DNA from: Gyrodactylus bullatarudis
Taxonomy: Eukaryota; Platyhelminthes; Monogenea; Gyrodactylidea; Gyrodactylidae
Direction of reading: 5' to 3'
DNA: 64,000 bases
Assembly: GCA_012064415.1 (NCBI GenBank)
Contig: SSNU01000077.1
Span: forward strand, 510,849 to 574,848
Positions within the stretch are counted from its first letter, which is position 1; the number at the start of each line of letters is the position of its first letter. Below the pieces are notes generated by a model. That model did no database searches and was not told the origin of the DNA. It saw only the letters and a program-made list of their open reading frames with translations. Positions 1 to 14,100 of the stretch are shown piece after piece. Position numbers and translations under genes: made by a program.

Positions 1-1272
1 TTAAGACCGAGTAACAAGTTTAACTGGCTTTCAGGTAAACTTGTTACTAGTAACAAGATTAACTGAAATTTCAGGGAGTCTTAAGACTATCAAGAGTAAC
101 AAGATTCCCGGTAACATATATATTAACTATATATGGGTCTCGGATTAACATGAGAGAACCATGAATTTGCTTAACCATTTCTATATACAATTTACAATTG
201 ATTATAGTCTAATAATAATAGTTGACAACACTGTGATTTCCCCTTAGAGTCTATTTCTCATTGGTGAGAATGAGGATCTGGGTAAAATTCTTTGTTAACA
301 ATTATAATAATTTTCACTCTATAAACTCTAAACAAAACGAAGTTTATCTCGATTTTTTAATTTAATCACCCATATATTCCTTACACACACTGGAACCTAA
401 ACCAGTTTGAAATCTATTCTGCATTCAGGTCTATTTCACCAAGGCAGCCCTTGTAAGCTCTCAAGTAGTCCATAGTTACTTTGTCCTGCTTTAGTTTTTA
501 TTCTCCTCCCTCTCCCTTTTACACTACTAGCAAACTCATCTCTCTCTCATCCCTTTAATGCTCATTTTAGTTGTTTTAGTTAACTTTCCAATATATCCTA
601 CACATTTTTCCAACGGAGATGAGATTAACATTTCTCTTGGACTATTTTCATTATTTAACCTTTTTTCCCACGCCACCTCCACCACCATCATCATAATCTT
701 TATCTTTAGAATATCTATAAATCCCATCGTCTTTTATTTTCTCCCTATTCCAATTTGTGGACATTTTTGGGAACATCTTTTGTTGTGATAACAAATAAAT
801 TTTAGATGGGTAGTTTTAGCAAAAAGCAAAACATCCGATTGAAAATAATTCAAAATGCATTTTAGAATTTTTTCTTATTTCATCACCTTCATTTGCCCTC
901 AAAGTTCCAATGGATTGAATTGAAATGAACGTAGCCTATATATATATGTAGACCTTTAGAGGTCTATATCCTTTCAGTTTAATTATCATCCATGGTTTCT
1001 TTTAATAGGGGTCTCATTCATCTTTAATAACCACCTCATTTTATTCTATAGTTTGTTTTGTGTTATTTTCTCTCTACTAATACTAATACAAATACACCAA
1101 ATACTAAAATTCACGAGTGATGTTGAATGAATCTATAATATAATATGATAATCCCAACAATATAATATCTTGTTCATAGTTTTCTTCATTCTGTACAAAA
1201 TGACATTCTTTCCTCATGAGATGAGTTCTTCAAGATGATCTATTGTATTCAAACTCTTTTCTTATTATACAG
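1..1272. other. Non-coding, AT-rich; short repeats at the left edge
   Basis: No convincing exon before 1273. The left edge carries three copies of an AGTAACAAG(T/A)TT word (10-22, 49-60, about 96-107). The first pairs with TAAACTTGTTACT at 36-48 to form a 13-bp perfect inverted repeat with a 13-nt loop. A TA run and a small hairpin (TAGACC/GGTCTA) lie near 940-970. If 1273-1455 is a terminal exon, this stretch is probably its intron. Confidence 0.5.
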
Positions 1273-1455
1273 ATCTCCAAAGTCCAGCAGATGGCGAACA
1301 GATATCAGGATTATACTTCTAGCAACAATAACCACAAATATGACACAAATTCACTATCTGGCAAAGAGTCACCTCAATCCTCAATGAAGCATCAGCAGGC
1401 ACCCCCACCAGTCCCTGGACTCACAGCCAGTAGACCTGTTGTAGCAGGCAACTGA
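1273..1455 (+). CDS. Candidate terminal exon of an unidentified + strand gene (5' part outside or unrecognised)
   Basis: A pyrimidine-rich run ending in TATACAG at 1272 precedes an open frame that starts with ISKVQQMANRYQDY, is rich in S, N, Q and P, contains APPPVPGL, and ends at TGA 1453-1455, giving about 60 residues. Base composition is clearly less AT-rich than the flanks. It looks like a disordered C-terminal tail spliced to upstream exons, but I could not find those exons in 1-1250, so they would lie before the window. No domain is recognised. The alternative is a chance open frame. It would end convergently with Furry, 711 bp away. Confidence 0.4.
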   Translation: MSKVQQMANRYQDYTSSNNNHKYDTNSLSGKESPQSSMKHQQAPPPVPGLTASRPVVAGN

Positions 1456-2166
1456 AATATTTTTCTTTTTCATAAACCCTCCTTATTTCTTCCGGAAGAT
1501 GAGAAGATTTTTTATTGTTCTTAAACTCAAATTATTATTATTATTACTACTACTAATATTAATTGTGATTGGTTGTTCCCCCATCTGTATTATTCAGGTA
1601 TTTATTTCCCATTGATGAACAATGAAATTTCCACCACTCTTGACTCACTCTCCAGTTCAGAATCTTTTCCAGTTTCAATATCTAGTAGATAAGAATAGAT
1701 TCTACACTAACCTTGTGTGTCGAATTAAGAATTTGCCTATTTGTTTTTTGATCCAAGAAAAGCTTCCAGGAGACCATATTGAATTATTTCGAAATTTCTT
1801 TCCCCTTTCCATCTTCTTCTTATCAGCTCTTACTTTTTGTATGCGTGGATGCAAAAAATAGTTTGTTTCTATTATATTCAAATGTGTGTAATAATCTCTC
1901 CTTCTTATTTTTATGTTTATACTTACGACAAAACAATAAAAAACTAATTTAATAAATGCATAGAACAATGAACTAAATTTTTGTTACTTTTCGAAACTAA
2001 TCATTCCCGAGTTAAGGAAATGAAAAAAACTAGAAAAATAATATTATAAATTATTGGTTTTATCATATACATAAATAAAATACAAATTACATAATTTTAT
2101 AGCTTTGAGAGATGCACTGGTGTTTAATGCGGAAAAAATCTGTCATCTTCAAAAAATAGTCTCTTT

Positions 2167-5100
2167 TCAAACTTTGTTTGGATTCTTTAGGTTGTTGATG
2201 AAAAAATTGAATATTCTGTTTGAATTATGAATCCTGGGATCAATGGCACGTTCATCTATGCTGGCTTCGTCGATATCACTGCTTAAAGTCGAGATGGCAC
2301 CCAGAGGTAACTTTAAAAGAGCATAGACACCTAGAAAAACAGACAATTCGATCAAATTATCATCAGGGAGAGAAAGAAATAATTCTCACCTTGACTATTT
2401 GGTTGATTGGGCAGTACGTTGGTGATTTTGAAAATGTTCAATTTTTCTTCTTGTGAAAATTCATTCCAATCCAGAGATTTGAATGCTCTAAAGTAGCAGT
2501 AATTCGTGAGAATGATACTAATCTCTGAGAGAATTTGAAGCCCAGAACGTATCTCTTCCGTGTCCGGTCTCGAGGTTACTTGGACAGACCTGATATAAAA
2601 GAAAATACTTTTAGTTTACCAAATCGACAGGAGTTGCGCTTCAAACATTTCTTGAAAAAATCGATTCCACACCAATGACTCATCACTTGCAACATGTATT
2701 TTCAGCAATAAGCAACCCTATTTCTTTCCTCCCCATGTAAACATGTTAAATTAGGAAGAGGTTTTGAAACAAATGGGCTCTCTTTCCTATGAAGATATTT
2801 CACAAAATATGTATTCATTAATGAATAGCACATTGAGGAATGCTTTGAAATTTTCTCACTTTTTACACCATATACACCATGTATATTACACAGTGTACAT
2901 CCCTTGATTATTCAAACATGTTTAGACACCAGATAGAGATGGAAGGCATAGCGAAGAGCCATGTGAGTGGAATCACTTCTTTTCATTCTCTGAATTAAAA
3001 ATAAACTGTTTATCGATTAACTAATTGGAATGATTAAGGCCAACTCTCTAAGCCGATTTGATGAGCAAAGAGAATTATTCAATTGAAGATTTTAAACATA
3101 GCACAGAAGTAAGTCGATTCTTTTCACTCATCAATAAGTTTTCAATGGTGCACAGGAGTTGGAGGGGAAGGAGATAAAGAAATTGGGCGTTGTTCATTTT
3201 TATATAAAAGCTAAAAGTCTGAAAAGAGTCCCTTTTCTTGATAAGACTGTATTGGGGAAACACCCCAGATGAAAGAATTTACTTTTGAATCATATTTTAA
3301 GGTTATTCTCTGTCTTGTTTGCTCATCAGGTTCAGGTAACTCAAACAAAATAAGTTGTTAAATCTAGCATTTGGAAGTTGAAATTTTAAATATCTGAAAA
3401 AGGATAACCAAATTCATCGATTTATCTGCCTGTCGTATTAAAATTCAAGCATATTGTTACATTGTACAGAATTTACTCGGGAAAAAACTGTTTATGTAAG
3501 ACTTACACACGTTTCCTTCGTCGTGTCGGTACATCTGTTGATATGAGATTTATAAAGGACCAAATTCTAAGATTCTCTGGCTCCTCGCAGACTTTGTTCT
3601 CGATTGCTTTTTTGATAATGTCAACAACTTTGATTATGTCTTCTTCACATTTTGCAGTTGAGAGGCTCGTAAAGACGTCCCGGTACCATGTCTGGCTTAG
3701 CTCCACATTGCTGTCAACATTTACCGGTCTCTATTAGGAATGTTAAGAAGTACAATAAATAACATTTACAAGAATCTGTTTGATGATTCTTTTCAGGTTG
3801 AAAATATCACATAGATTAACCTTCTAAAGAGTTCTATTTTCCTAGAATTTTATTCTGTATTAAGATAGAAAAGGTACTAGCTTCATCAGAATAACCCCAC
3901 TACAACTGTGGACTGTATAAAGATAAATTGAAATAGCATACTTTATATCTCCTCCCCTAGAATAGCAACACAGAGACAAAAAACAGGAGTTCTAATACTG
4001 TATGGATGATATTAAAAGTTGTATTTTTCATGTTTGATTTGATTATTTGTATGTATGCCCGAAGTTATCGATCATGGTGAAGAAAATAAGAAAAACATAC
4101 CAGGATAGTTTTGAATTCATTGGGGTTAGAAGAGGCCAACCTGCCTGAACAGGATACGAGGAGTTCTGATAGTCCCTTGAGGTCATCACTAACATTTCCT
4201 TCATCATTAGTGAAGAACTGCATTAAGGCATAATAGGCTTTAAGGATATAATTTATTGACTGGTACAGTCTCAAAAGACTGGCAAGACTTTTTTTAATGC
4301 TCTCGGTTATTTTGATTCGTTTATTCAACAGGCTATTATTACTAGCAACATCAATATTCTCGATAAGCTAAAGAAATTAAGTATAAATTTTATAAATCTA
4401 CATGTGCTGGGTGCTAGCTCACCTCGAAGAGTTTATCAGAGTCAGATTTTTGCTCTCTGATGGAGTTCATTAGAGATTCAAGCTTCTCAAAAATGTCGTT
4501 TACGCTTCTATGGTTTAGATCAATATTCGTCAGGTTCTGAGTTGAAATAAGAAGTGGTATCTGGAGGTGTGTTAGCATAAGTTCGGCTTGTGATTTGAAA
4601 TGACCCATTTGCCAACTGGCATCTAGATCACTATCTGGAGCACAATTATTAAAGGCACAATAGGCTCGTTGGATGCCATGACAGCAGATTCGTTGTTGAC
4701 AAATTGTGAAATATGTACTGAGAGACAAGATAACTTTACGTAATTTATAGAGAGTCTTTTCGTTTCTTGGCTCTGTACTCATTTCTGTGATATTGTTAGA
4801 GAGAACCATTTCAAATTGAGTCTAAATCAAAAGAAATGAATGACCATGATGGAAAATTGACAAGAGGAACTACGAACAAATGTGATGGAATCAAAAGAAA
4901 AATGGAAGGATTTGGACCAGTCAACCCGCAGTTTTTAAGTACAAATTTGATAGATAACTTGTGACAAATTATAAAACCCTTTTTCGATTTTCGATGTATT
5001 GAGAAAAAAGAGGTATGAATTTGATGGAGATGATTTATTTAGAGAGAGACTCACTAGTTACTTTTTTTTAATAAGAGTAGACAAACATGAAAATTTCTCT

Positions 5101-8100
5101 TAGAATCTCTTACTGAGAAATTTTGACTTACTGTTTTCTCTTCTGCGACATCTCTCCAAATGGAAAATTCAGTCTCCGAAGAATTCCCTGGTTTATCCTC
5201 CTCTAAAATAAAAATACAGTTGATAGAAGCGAGACATTAATGTAAAAAAATTAATGTATTACCCCGTTTAGAGTTTTCTATGCGATCTTTAAGGGATGCA
5301 TCGGAACTTTGGCTGTCACTATTTGCCTGATAGAGGTCATTGTAAAAGTTTTTCGGCTGCGAATTCAAAGTCTGATAAGGATCGACCTCTTCGTAGACAT
5401 CATCGGATTTACGCAAATCATTCAGGGGAGTTGAAGAGCCATGAGGATCAACTAGAGTCTGATTCTTTTTTGCTTCATCAGAGTTCTCAATGATTGAGAC
5501 CAACTCTGATTCTTCAACATGGTACTCTTCGTAGAGATTTTCAGGATTTGTCTGGACCATGTTAAAGAGATTCGAACGTTCTCTAGTGGATTTATTATTA
5601 AAATAGCGTTGGAATGGATGACTTTCAAAATCGTCAGAGCTAGACGATTCAATACTGCCATCTGCTAGGATTTTGTCGAATTCAGCAATTGCATCAAACT
5701 GACGCATCTGTAAGGAGTCTGTATCAGAGCATATTGATTGATTTCTACTTTGATTGATAGATTTTTCATTTGAAGAGTTTCTCTGACTTCCTGATGACTC
5801 TCGGATTCGAGAGGTTCCGTGGATTATTTGAGAACCGTTTAAGGAATCATTTGACTGCCATTGCTTCTTGGACGGCAGAGTTGAATTAAAATCAATGCTA
5901 TGATTGGCACTTTTGCAGTGTCCATACTCTGCTTTACTAAAGCTGGTGGAAATAAAACCGTTTAGAGATTTACAAAATGTCGATTCGAAATTATCAATTA
6001 TTGGAACCTGATTAAAAAGGCAATAAATAAAATATTATAGATCGAATATTTACATTCTGATAACAGTACTAAAAACAAGACCCTCATCAAGAAAATTCAT
6101 CTGAAATACAAAGTCTAACTACTAGATTACATTACATTAGAAATCGTTAGTACTAATTAGTACCTGGCAAATGTTCTTTTACTAAAATGTAGATGCAATA
6201 ATATATAGTGGAAGAAAACTTTAATAAAACCAGCACTAGGTCTCGGGAATAATTCACCTTACTGTATTTCATATCTAGAGTTAATGTACAAATGTGTATG
6301 TGGAAATGAAAATAAAGTAGAAATCTATGAATGAACGATGTAGTAAAGTTAATATTATTGATCATCTATAAAGCTATAAAGAGAGATAGGGATACTAGTG
6401 GGGGGATGAGGAGGTTTGAGAAAGAGGGGAAAGAACGAAGGGAAGAAAGTAGAAAGTGCATCATCCATACACACAGTAACTTTAGCAGAAGAGAATTCAT
6501 CATATCAATTACTGGGATAGTACATGATAAGTACAGGAGAATTCTGTAAAGATCACTTAAAATGTCTTGATTCAAAAATACTACTAATTCTGGATTTTTA
6601 CAGTCTCTAAATTAATCTTTCAACTTTTCTTCACTCTTTAGAGTTATTCTGTAAAACACGAGAATGAAGAATTAAACAAGAATAATCAAATCAAACTATG
6701 CATTTTTTTAAATTCATCAAGTTCAAATATTACATTGAAACATTGAATTAGAGTAGAATAATTTTTATTGATATCAAAAACTTTTAAACTCTTTGGATGA
6801 ATATAGAAAAAAATTTTGTCGAGTTAAAGCATTCATTTTTCATGCATGAGATTCACTAGACATACTACTTGGAAGTAAGTAGTGTAAATAAGATCATAAG
6901 GAGGAAGAAGTTCATTAAAAAAGCTAGTTAATATGAAGAAGCGAATTTGTGATTTTAAAGATAGAATCGATGATGACGACAATTGTAAGGTATGATCAAC
7001 TTACCCATGATCAATGATTGAATCTTCTTTCAGGAGCTGTTTGAATTCAAGGGAAATATTCTTCTCAGTTATCGTTCCACACTCAGTATCCTCATTAAGA
7101 CTCGGTGACAAATGGACAGAAAGGTTGTTTGCAGATTCTTTTGTTGTCTCCGAAGATTGATCTCCAATCAACGTGAGATTCGGCATTGAGGAAATTTTTG
7201 GATTGTGTTCTTTAAAATCGTCATCAATGTCGTAACTCGAGTCGATTGAGTGTCCACGTGGATCATTCATATTAGATTTATCATTATCCTAAATAGGAGA
7301 TGAAAAAATGAGTGAGTCAGCAATTTGAATCAAAAGTGTGACTAGAAAAAACTTTTCTCAATGTACATGATAAACAATAGCATGGACCAGATTCGAGAAA
7401 TTTGCCTTAATTTTGTTTATTTACACAGTGCAATATGGACTAACCCAGGCATTGAAGGTGACATCGACAAAGTTTATTTTCGAAATGTTCTCATTAAAGT
7501 AATTGGAAATATCAGGATATGGATTGGTGGTGTTATTTTCTTCCTTTGACTGTTGTGGCTGATTGATTTCCTCTACAAAAATGTAAATAACATGGAAAAG
7601 TTATTTCATAGCAAAGCTCTGCATGGAAAAAAACTTACCAATATGACTTGGTTCTGTTACAGAGGCAGTTTCACTGCTAGAATGCACGGAGATCTGATGA
7701 TCCAATGTTTCAATTGACTGGCTGAATATAACCGAGGGAGATTTGAAGTCAGTGGGAGCATTTGAGCATAAGCAGAACAAGAGAGCTTGGAATCTGTGCT
7801 TTGTACGAGTCTAAAGTAAGAAAATAATCTCTTTAGAATATCCCTAATTGGTAAAAAAGGTCAAGTATTTTACCTGAGACAAGGCAGGATTTGCAAAGCC
7901 AGCTCTTGAATTCATAAAAGCAATAATCCAACCCTCAGAGTAGTTTGGCTTTATTGGCTCTTGATGAAAGGGTTTTGAGTTGAGAGTCGAGCTCACAGAT
8001 TGATTTGGAAAGAAGATAATATTTGATGCTAATAGGGGACAAATCCGACTAATGTTGAAGGTATGATCGAGAACTTTACCAGACAACTCAATTCTCGGAC

Positions 8101-11100
8101 CTTCTAGTTCTGGTGTTGGAATGCTAACCATACTACTGAGACCATAGGCATTTGAACTTCTAAAAAAAGGAGAGAAGGCACTTGTAACATTTTCATGATA
8201 AGAGGTATCGATAAAACACTCACCCAATACTCCCAAGGGGATTGAGATAAGAGTTCATTTTCAAGTCATTAGAGTCATTTGAGTTCTTAAGGCCGGAAAA
8301 TGCATTCATCGAGTTGAGCATATTCTGGGGTATTGAACTAATCACAGAAGAACGGTTTATAACCAATTGGTATAAGCTCATGACCTCAGACCAAATGCAT
8401 GTCTAAATAATCAATGTATGTATGTATTTACTTAAAAGTAGATATTTGATTAATTTATAAACGAATGGAGAATACTCACATTTTTGAATTTTTGAGTTAT
8501 GGTATGAATGAAATGACACAATTCATCGGAGAAATCAGCATTATGGAAGTCATTACACTTGTGTAGGGTCCAATAAGCCATGTGCAGAGCAGGGACATGG
8601 AAGCAGACAGGACCATGGGTTATGTACTAAACAAAGTAAAGATTTGAATAAAATAGTAAAAATTCAGGCAGGTATCAGCCAACTAACAGCATCCAGAGTA
8701 CTGAGAATGTAAGGATAGATGGCTTGGCTAGATCCTTCGATCAAATGAAAAATGACACACTTTGACCAATGAATAGAGTCCCTGTTAAATGTCTGATTTG
8801 CGTACATTTTGAGTATTGTAGAGAGATGATAAAACCTGGTTGAACCTGTAGTCAGATTGCCCACTTCATCGGTAGAGTTATTTGAGAATAAATCACTCAA
8901 AATGTCAGCTGCCTGTTGAATGAAATATTAATAAATTATTTTTGGCTTGTACCTCAAACTTTATAGATAAATAAATATTCTTATTATAGAAAGAATCTTA
9001 CTAAGATACAAACAGGGTTTTTGATTCTGAATAAGTTCTTGGTACTCGAATGCTGTGATCCAGCGTATTGCTGTTGAGTATAATGGTAGGCTGGTGTTAT
9101 ATGCGTATTTGATGGAGATGTGAAAGCACTCTGATTCGGCGGCAAAGGTCCACAGCCAAATGAAATGTTATTCTGACACGAAGAGTTTTGCTGTTGAAAG
9201 ACTAAAGGACAGATCAGCATTTGGATTGAAGGCAAGATTGTAGAGTTTTGAAGAAGTGATGCGAATTGATTCCCAGTAGGGTCAGCTAAAAAGATTTAAA
9301 ATATATCAGATTTTAATCAGTTGTGCTTGTGAGCAATCAAAAATACCAATTGTTATCTCGTAGTTGCTAGTATTCATCCAAGTTCCAAACTCATAATTCA
9401 AAGATGTTGCATTTGTCTGGTCCTTTTGACCGATCGTACTACGAGTGGGTGGATTCTGGCCATTAGTTGAATCATTCTTTTGCTCACAGGTGCTATTCTC
9501 GTGCCATGCCAACATGAGAAGCGGCATAAAGGTTAAAATCAACTGGGTGAATATTTTCTCAGAGTTTAGAGCAATCTTTGCTTTGTACTGATAGCCAATG
9601 GCCAATTTTTTACTTGAATACAACAATGGCAATGCTTTTATAAGCACTCTATAGCAAGAATTTATAAAAGACTCATTGGCCAAGCCCTAAATTTGTAAAA
9701 TTGTGATAAAAATAAAATATTAAGGTAGTTATAAATAAACTCACTCTGGTTAAAAGCGTCAGAATTCCAGGAAATTTACCATCCCATCCGGTGAATTTGT
9801 CAATAGTATTTTCAAGACGATCTATGAGATTCTTGTGAAAATCTTTATTGGACCTTGACTTTTGGTCGAGATAGTATTCATTGTCTGGATAGATGATTGG
9901 TAAAAGTTTGTCAAGCATTTGGAGTCCAGTTAGATACTTAAAATCGTAGTCAGAATCCAAGAGACAAATTGATATCCAGAAAGAACTATTCAAAACATCG
10001 ATCAACTGGTCGCTTGTGAGAAATTCTTGAGGATGGCTCCTAAACAAGAATTAATTAATTAAAAGATTATTCTGTATGAAGTATATGGGTCAGCATTCTC
10101 ACTTAAGAGGACTTGGTTTGTAAGAATTGGACTTTTCCTTGGTTGTTGATGTTTCAGCAGATGGATCTTGTTCATTCTCCACTTCCGACGTTTCCACATG
10201 AGGAGCAAGATGTCGTCGAACAGTTGAAGTGTGTGAGATCTAAAGATAATGGCGATAATAATTAAAATAATGAATAGAATTTATTTTTCTATAAATAAAA
10301 TCACTTCTTCGTTTGACTGGCAAGACATTCCAGAACGACTATGCCGGCGAGGATGATCATGGCCTCTTGTATTTGGTGAGGATTGAGATCCAGTCAGGGA
10401 TTGACTCAATTTCGAGGATGATGGGCTAACTGAACTAGAGGCCGTATTGTAAAGACTTATATCAAAGAATAGTTTGTGCTTGGGAATAAACTTGTAAATC
10501 TCTTGTAGATGAGATATGCCAGCCTCTAGTGTCAGGAAAACTTCACAAATGTAAACCTGAGTGTCTTCATTGATTTCGCTGAAACAATGAATAAGACGTG
10601 TGAGGATATCTGAGATCATGTTTATGTTGAGATGGACGCCAAGACTTCGGAATATTTGTAGTGAACGAAGGGAATAATGACGATTATAACAAGTTAGACC
10701 CATCTGAAGAGACATTCTTGAGAATCTACCAATGATGCAATCAGACGGAGAGCTGTTATTACTATTAAAGCATAGACAAGAATGATTCTTCTCGTGATGC
10801 ATAGAAATCAGGAAGAATTGAAGAAAAGTCTCAAGAAATTCGTTCATCAGTTCACAGCTGTTCATCATAATGGCCTTGTTTTCACTTGAGAAGCAGGAAA
10901 TGAACTCACAATCATCCTCAGTGTAAAGAGAGGCTGATATTTTAGAATTACATCTTTGGGTGTACTTTTGAGTTGTCAAATCTTCCCACGACCAAAGGGG
11001 GAGAGAGAACCTAGAAAAGAGGATGTTAATTATTAAATTTAAAACTCATTCGGTGTGAATTATCTCAACCTGAGAATTCAAACAAATCAAATTGATTCCA

Positions 11101-14100
11101 TTCTACCAATTTTAGTAAAGTAAATAGAAAAGATAAATCTTCCTTTTACCTCATATTGAAAATTGAATCTATTTTCCTCGAGAGAAAATATTGGAATTCT
11201 ATGTTGGATTTGTTAATGATGCCAGTTGAAAGTGAGCTCATGAAAAGGTTAAACTGGGGTGATGTAGCTGGTAGAGTTTTATTCCTAAACGAATGCTGAC
11301 GTTGTCCATTAATTTTTGATCCGAGAGTATTCTTTAGATATAGAATAAGAATTACATAAAAAAACAAGAGTAGCAATGGCAACGAACCTGCTTGACATTG
11401 AGAGACGTGGTCGACTGGATTATTTCGTTTGGCGGGTTAATATCACCAGATTGATTTGAATTGCCAAAATTTTGATGGAGGCGATTCATCAGATTATACG
11501 ATAACTGACCATTGGATAGATTCGCTTCAGCTAACTGATTCAATAGACCTTTTGAAATCTCAATCTAAGAGGAGATTATGATTAAAATTCATTTTGTTTC
11601 ACGAGCAAAATTTTGTTAATATTTACTTTGGAAATGTTTCCAGCATAGGCCAATAGATTTTTGGCCTTTATACTTATGTTAACATCCAACGGGTTGTTTA
11701 AATGGAGAGAGTCTAATCTTTCAGCATAATAATCAACAATTGAGTCTTTCCTTTGGAACTTGTTCAGTTTAACATCCTCGTAGACATTATCGAATTGAGG
11801 CTCTTTTTGGCCCAAAGACCATTGGATATTCAACAGGGAAGACTTCAAATTATCAATATGATTTCCATTCGAAAGTCGGAGAATGTTCAAGAGAATACTC
11901 TTGCATTCCTCTTGGACCAGGGGTCTTGAATGATCGACACTGAGCAAGGTGAATAGCAGGATCATAGGTAGGTTGACAATGAAATCGTTAAGACTTAGTT
12001 CTTTCTTCACTTTCTCATCGGGAGACTGCTTAATCAGTTCATTTTCGAGTATTTCACTAATCATAATTAGGATTAGCGGTATTAAACTTGTATTCATATT
12101 CTGGACAGTCCATGATCCAGAATATTTTGTTAAATGGTTCCCATAGCCAGATATCACGATTGATTCCCCGAGTATCCACGATTTAATGGGTGCTTTGAAG
12201 CCTCCGTTAGTTGGCATTGGAAGTTGGTTTGGATGACTGAAGATGTCAGACATGTTTATTTTAGTCGGTTCAGTCGAACAAGTGGAATGAGCTGAATTCA
12301 TACTGGAATTATTTGTCTGAAGTTGAGCTCTAGACTTGTTCACATTCAGTAGATAAATGTTAGGCAATGAGGTTAATTGGGATGAAATGGGAAACGACAT
12401 TGAAGGAAGACTGACCAACTTTGGGGGTAGAGAGTTCGTATAGAGTAGCATTTGCTTAAACTTTTCAAGGTTTTTATTTGAACAGTCTACACATTCATCA
12501 TTGGATGAGCTATTCTCAAGACAATTGCATGGTTCTGCATTACGATTCTTTAGTCGGTAGTAACGTTCTTTACTTGTAGAATTATAGGGTAGTGTCATTG
12601 TTTTCAATTTAATAGCACTCTTTGATAACTGAAGTGGAGTGGTTTGTTCTTCGACAGAGCTCTTGGTTGTTTCAATAAGGGAACCATCTTTATTTGAGTC
12701 TGCCAAAGTTATATCAGACCGATATTTATCCTGGGCTGAGGGCAACTCCCAATTTGTATTAATTTTTTTCTTTTTTTGCTCATTGTTCAAGTCACCTTCC
12801 GAGAGTATTTTTAGTTGACTATCGAATTCCCTATCCATTGGGCTAGTTGATAATGCGATTGAACTGGGTCTAGCCTTGAGTCTTGAATATTGTCTTGTCT
12901 TGAAGAATAAAATAGAGGATCAATATATTAGGTAATATTTTTCAATCACAATCATAGTTATCTAATAGCATACCTCATGTTCAAATGTCAGGGATCGGCG
13001 CTGATTGAAGTTCTGAGAATTATTTGGTGGTGAGAACATGTAATCTTCATGGAGAATGTTGGCTTGATCTTCGTCTTCAACTGAGGAGAATTCTGATGAT
13101 TGGATATCTTCGAGTTGATTTTGTCCTAGAGAATAAAGAATGTGAAATAAACAAGAAACTTACTATAAGGTTTTCCTCTGGACGGGGGATAGCCGAATTG
13201 CTCAGATAGATTCCTTTGTCGTTGACGATTTTTTGCGAGAACCTTTCGATTATCAGAATCTCCAGCAGAGTCCCTAGTGGCAATATTTTTATCTTCTTCC
13301 TTTTCAGATGGATTAAAGAGCTTCGAGGGAAGTTGATTCTCATTTTTCGATATGATGAAATAGGGAAAGACTTCAATTGGTTCGATATTCAGATTAATAC
13401 CATCAATTGTCTAAGAAAAAGATACAGAATTAATTCAAGATGAATATTTCGAAGAGGTGAGGACTCACATTTAAACTATGGACAAGTTCGTCGAAAAGTT
13501 CATCTGGCCTCTCATTACTGAGGAAAGAGATAATCTTTTTAATCTATAGAGAAAGTATTAAAGTATATCCATGTTTATATATGGAAAAATAGATTTACTC
13601 ACGAATTTAATCAATATAGTTGGTGCAAGACTCAAGAATACCATGAGATATTGAATGATAACATTGAGATTACAAGCTCGATAACGCACAAGTATGCGCC
13701 AACAGTTTTCAAGAAATTCCTCCGAATTTCCATATAGTTCGCTAGCTTGACTAAAGTGTATTGTCAAAAAGAGCATATTATTCATGACGTATTCGGTTGC
13801 CTATAAAAGATGATCAATTTTTTTTTCGAGGGATTATTTACTTTAGCAAATTATGAGAAATGCTTCTTTACTTACCGCCTTACTTCCGGTACCGGAAATT
13901 CTAAAGGTGATGGGTATTGAAGAGAAGATGACGTTATCACTCTGGTGCTTATCAATGAAGGGAGACTGTTGGTTTAGGAAACATTCGTCGTCCTTTTGAT
14001 ATCCCTCTTTACAAGAGATTTGTGGAGAGCTCCGAAGGGAATGGGTCAAAAGAAAGTCTTTATCTCTGTCCAAGAAATCATTAGCTTCCTCTTGGAGGAT

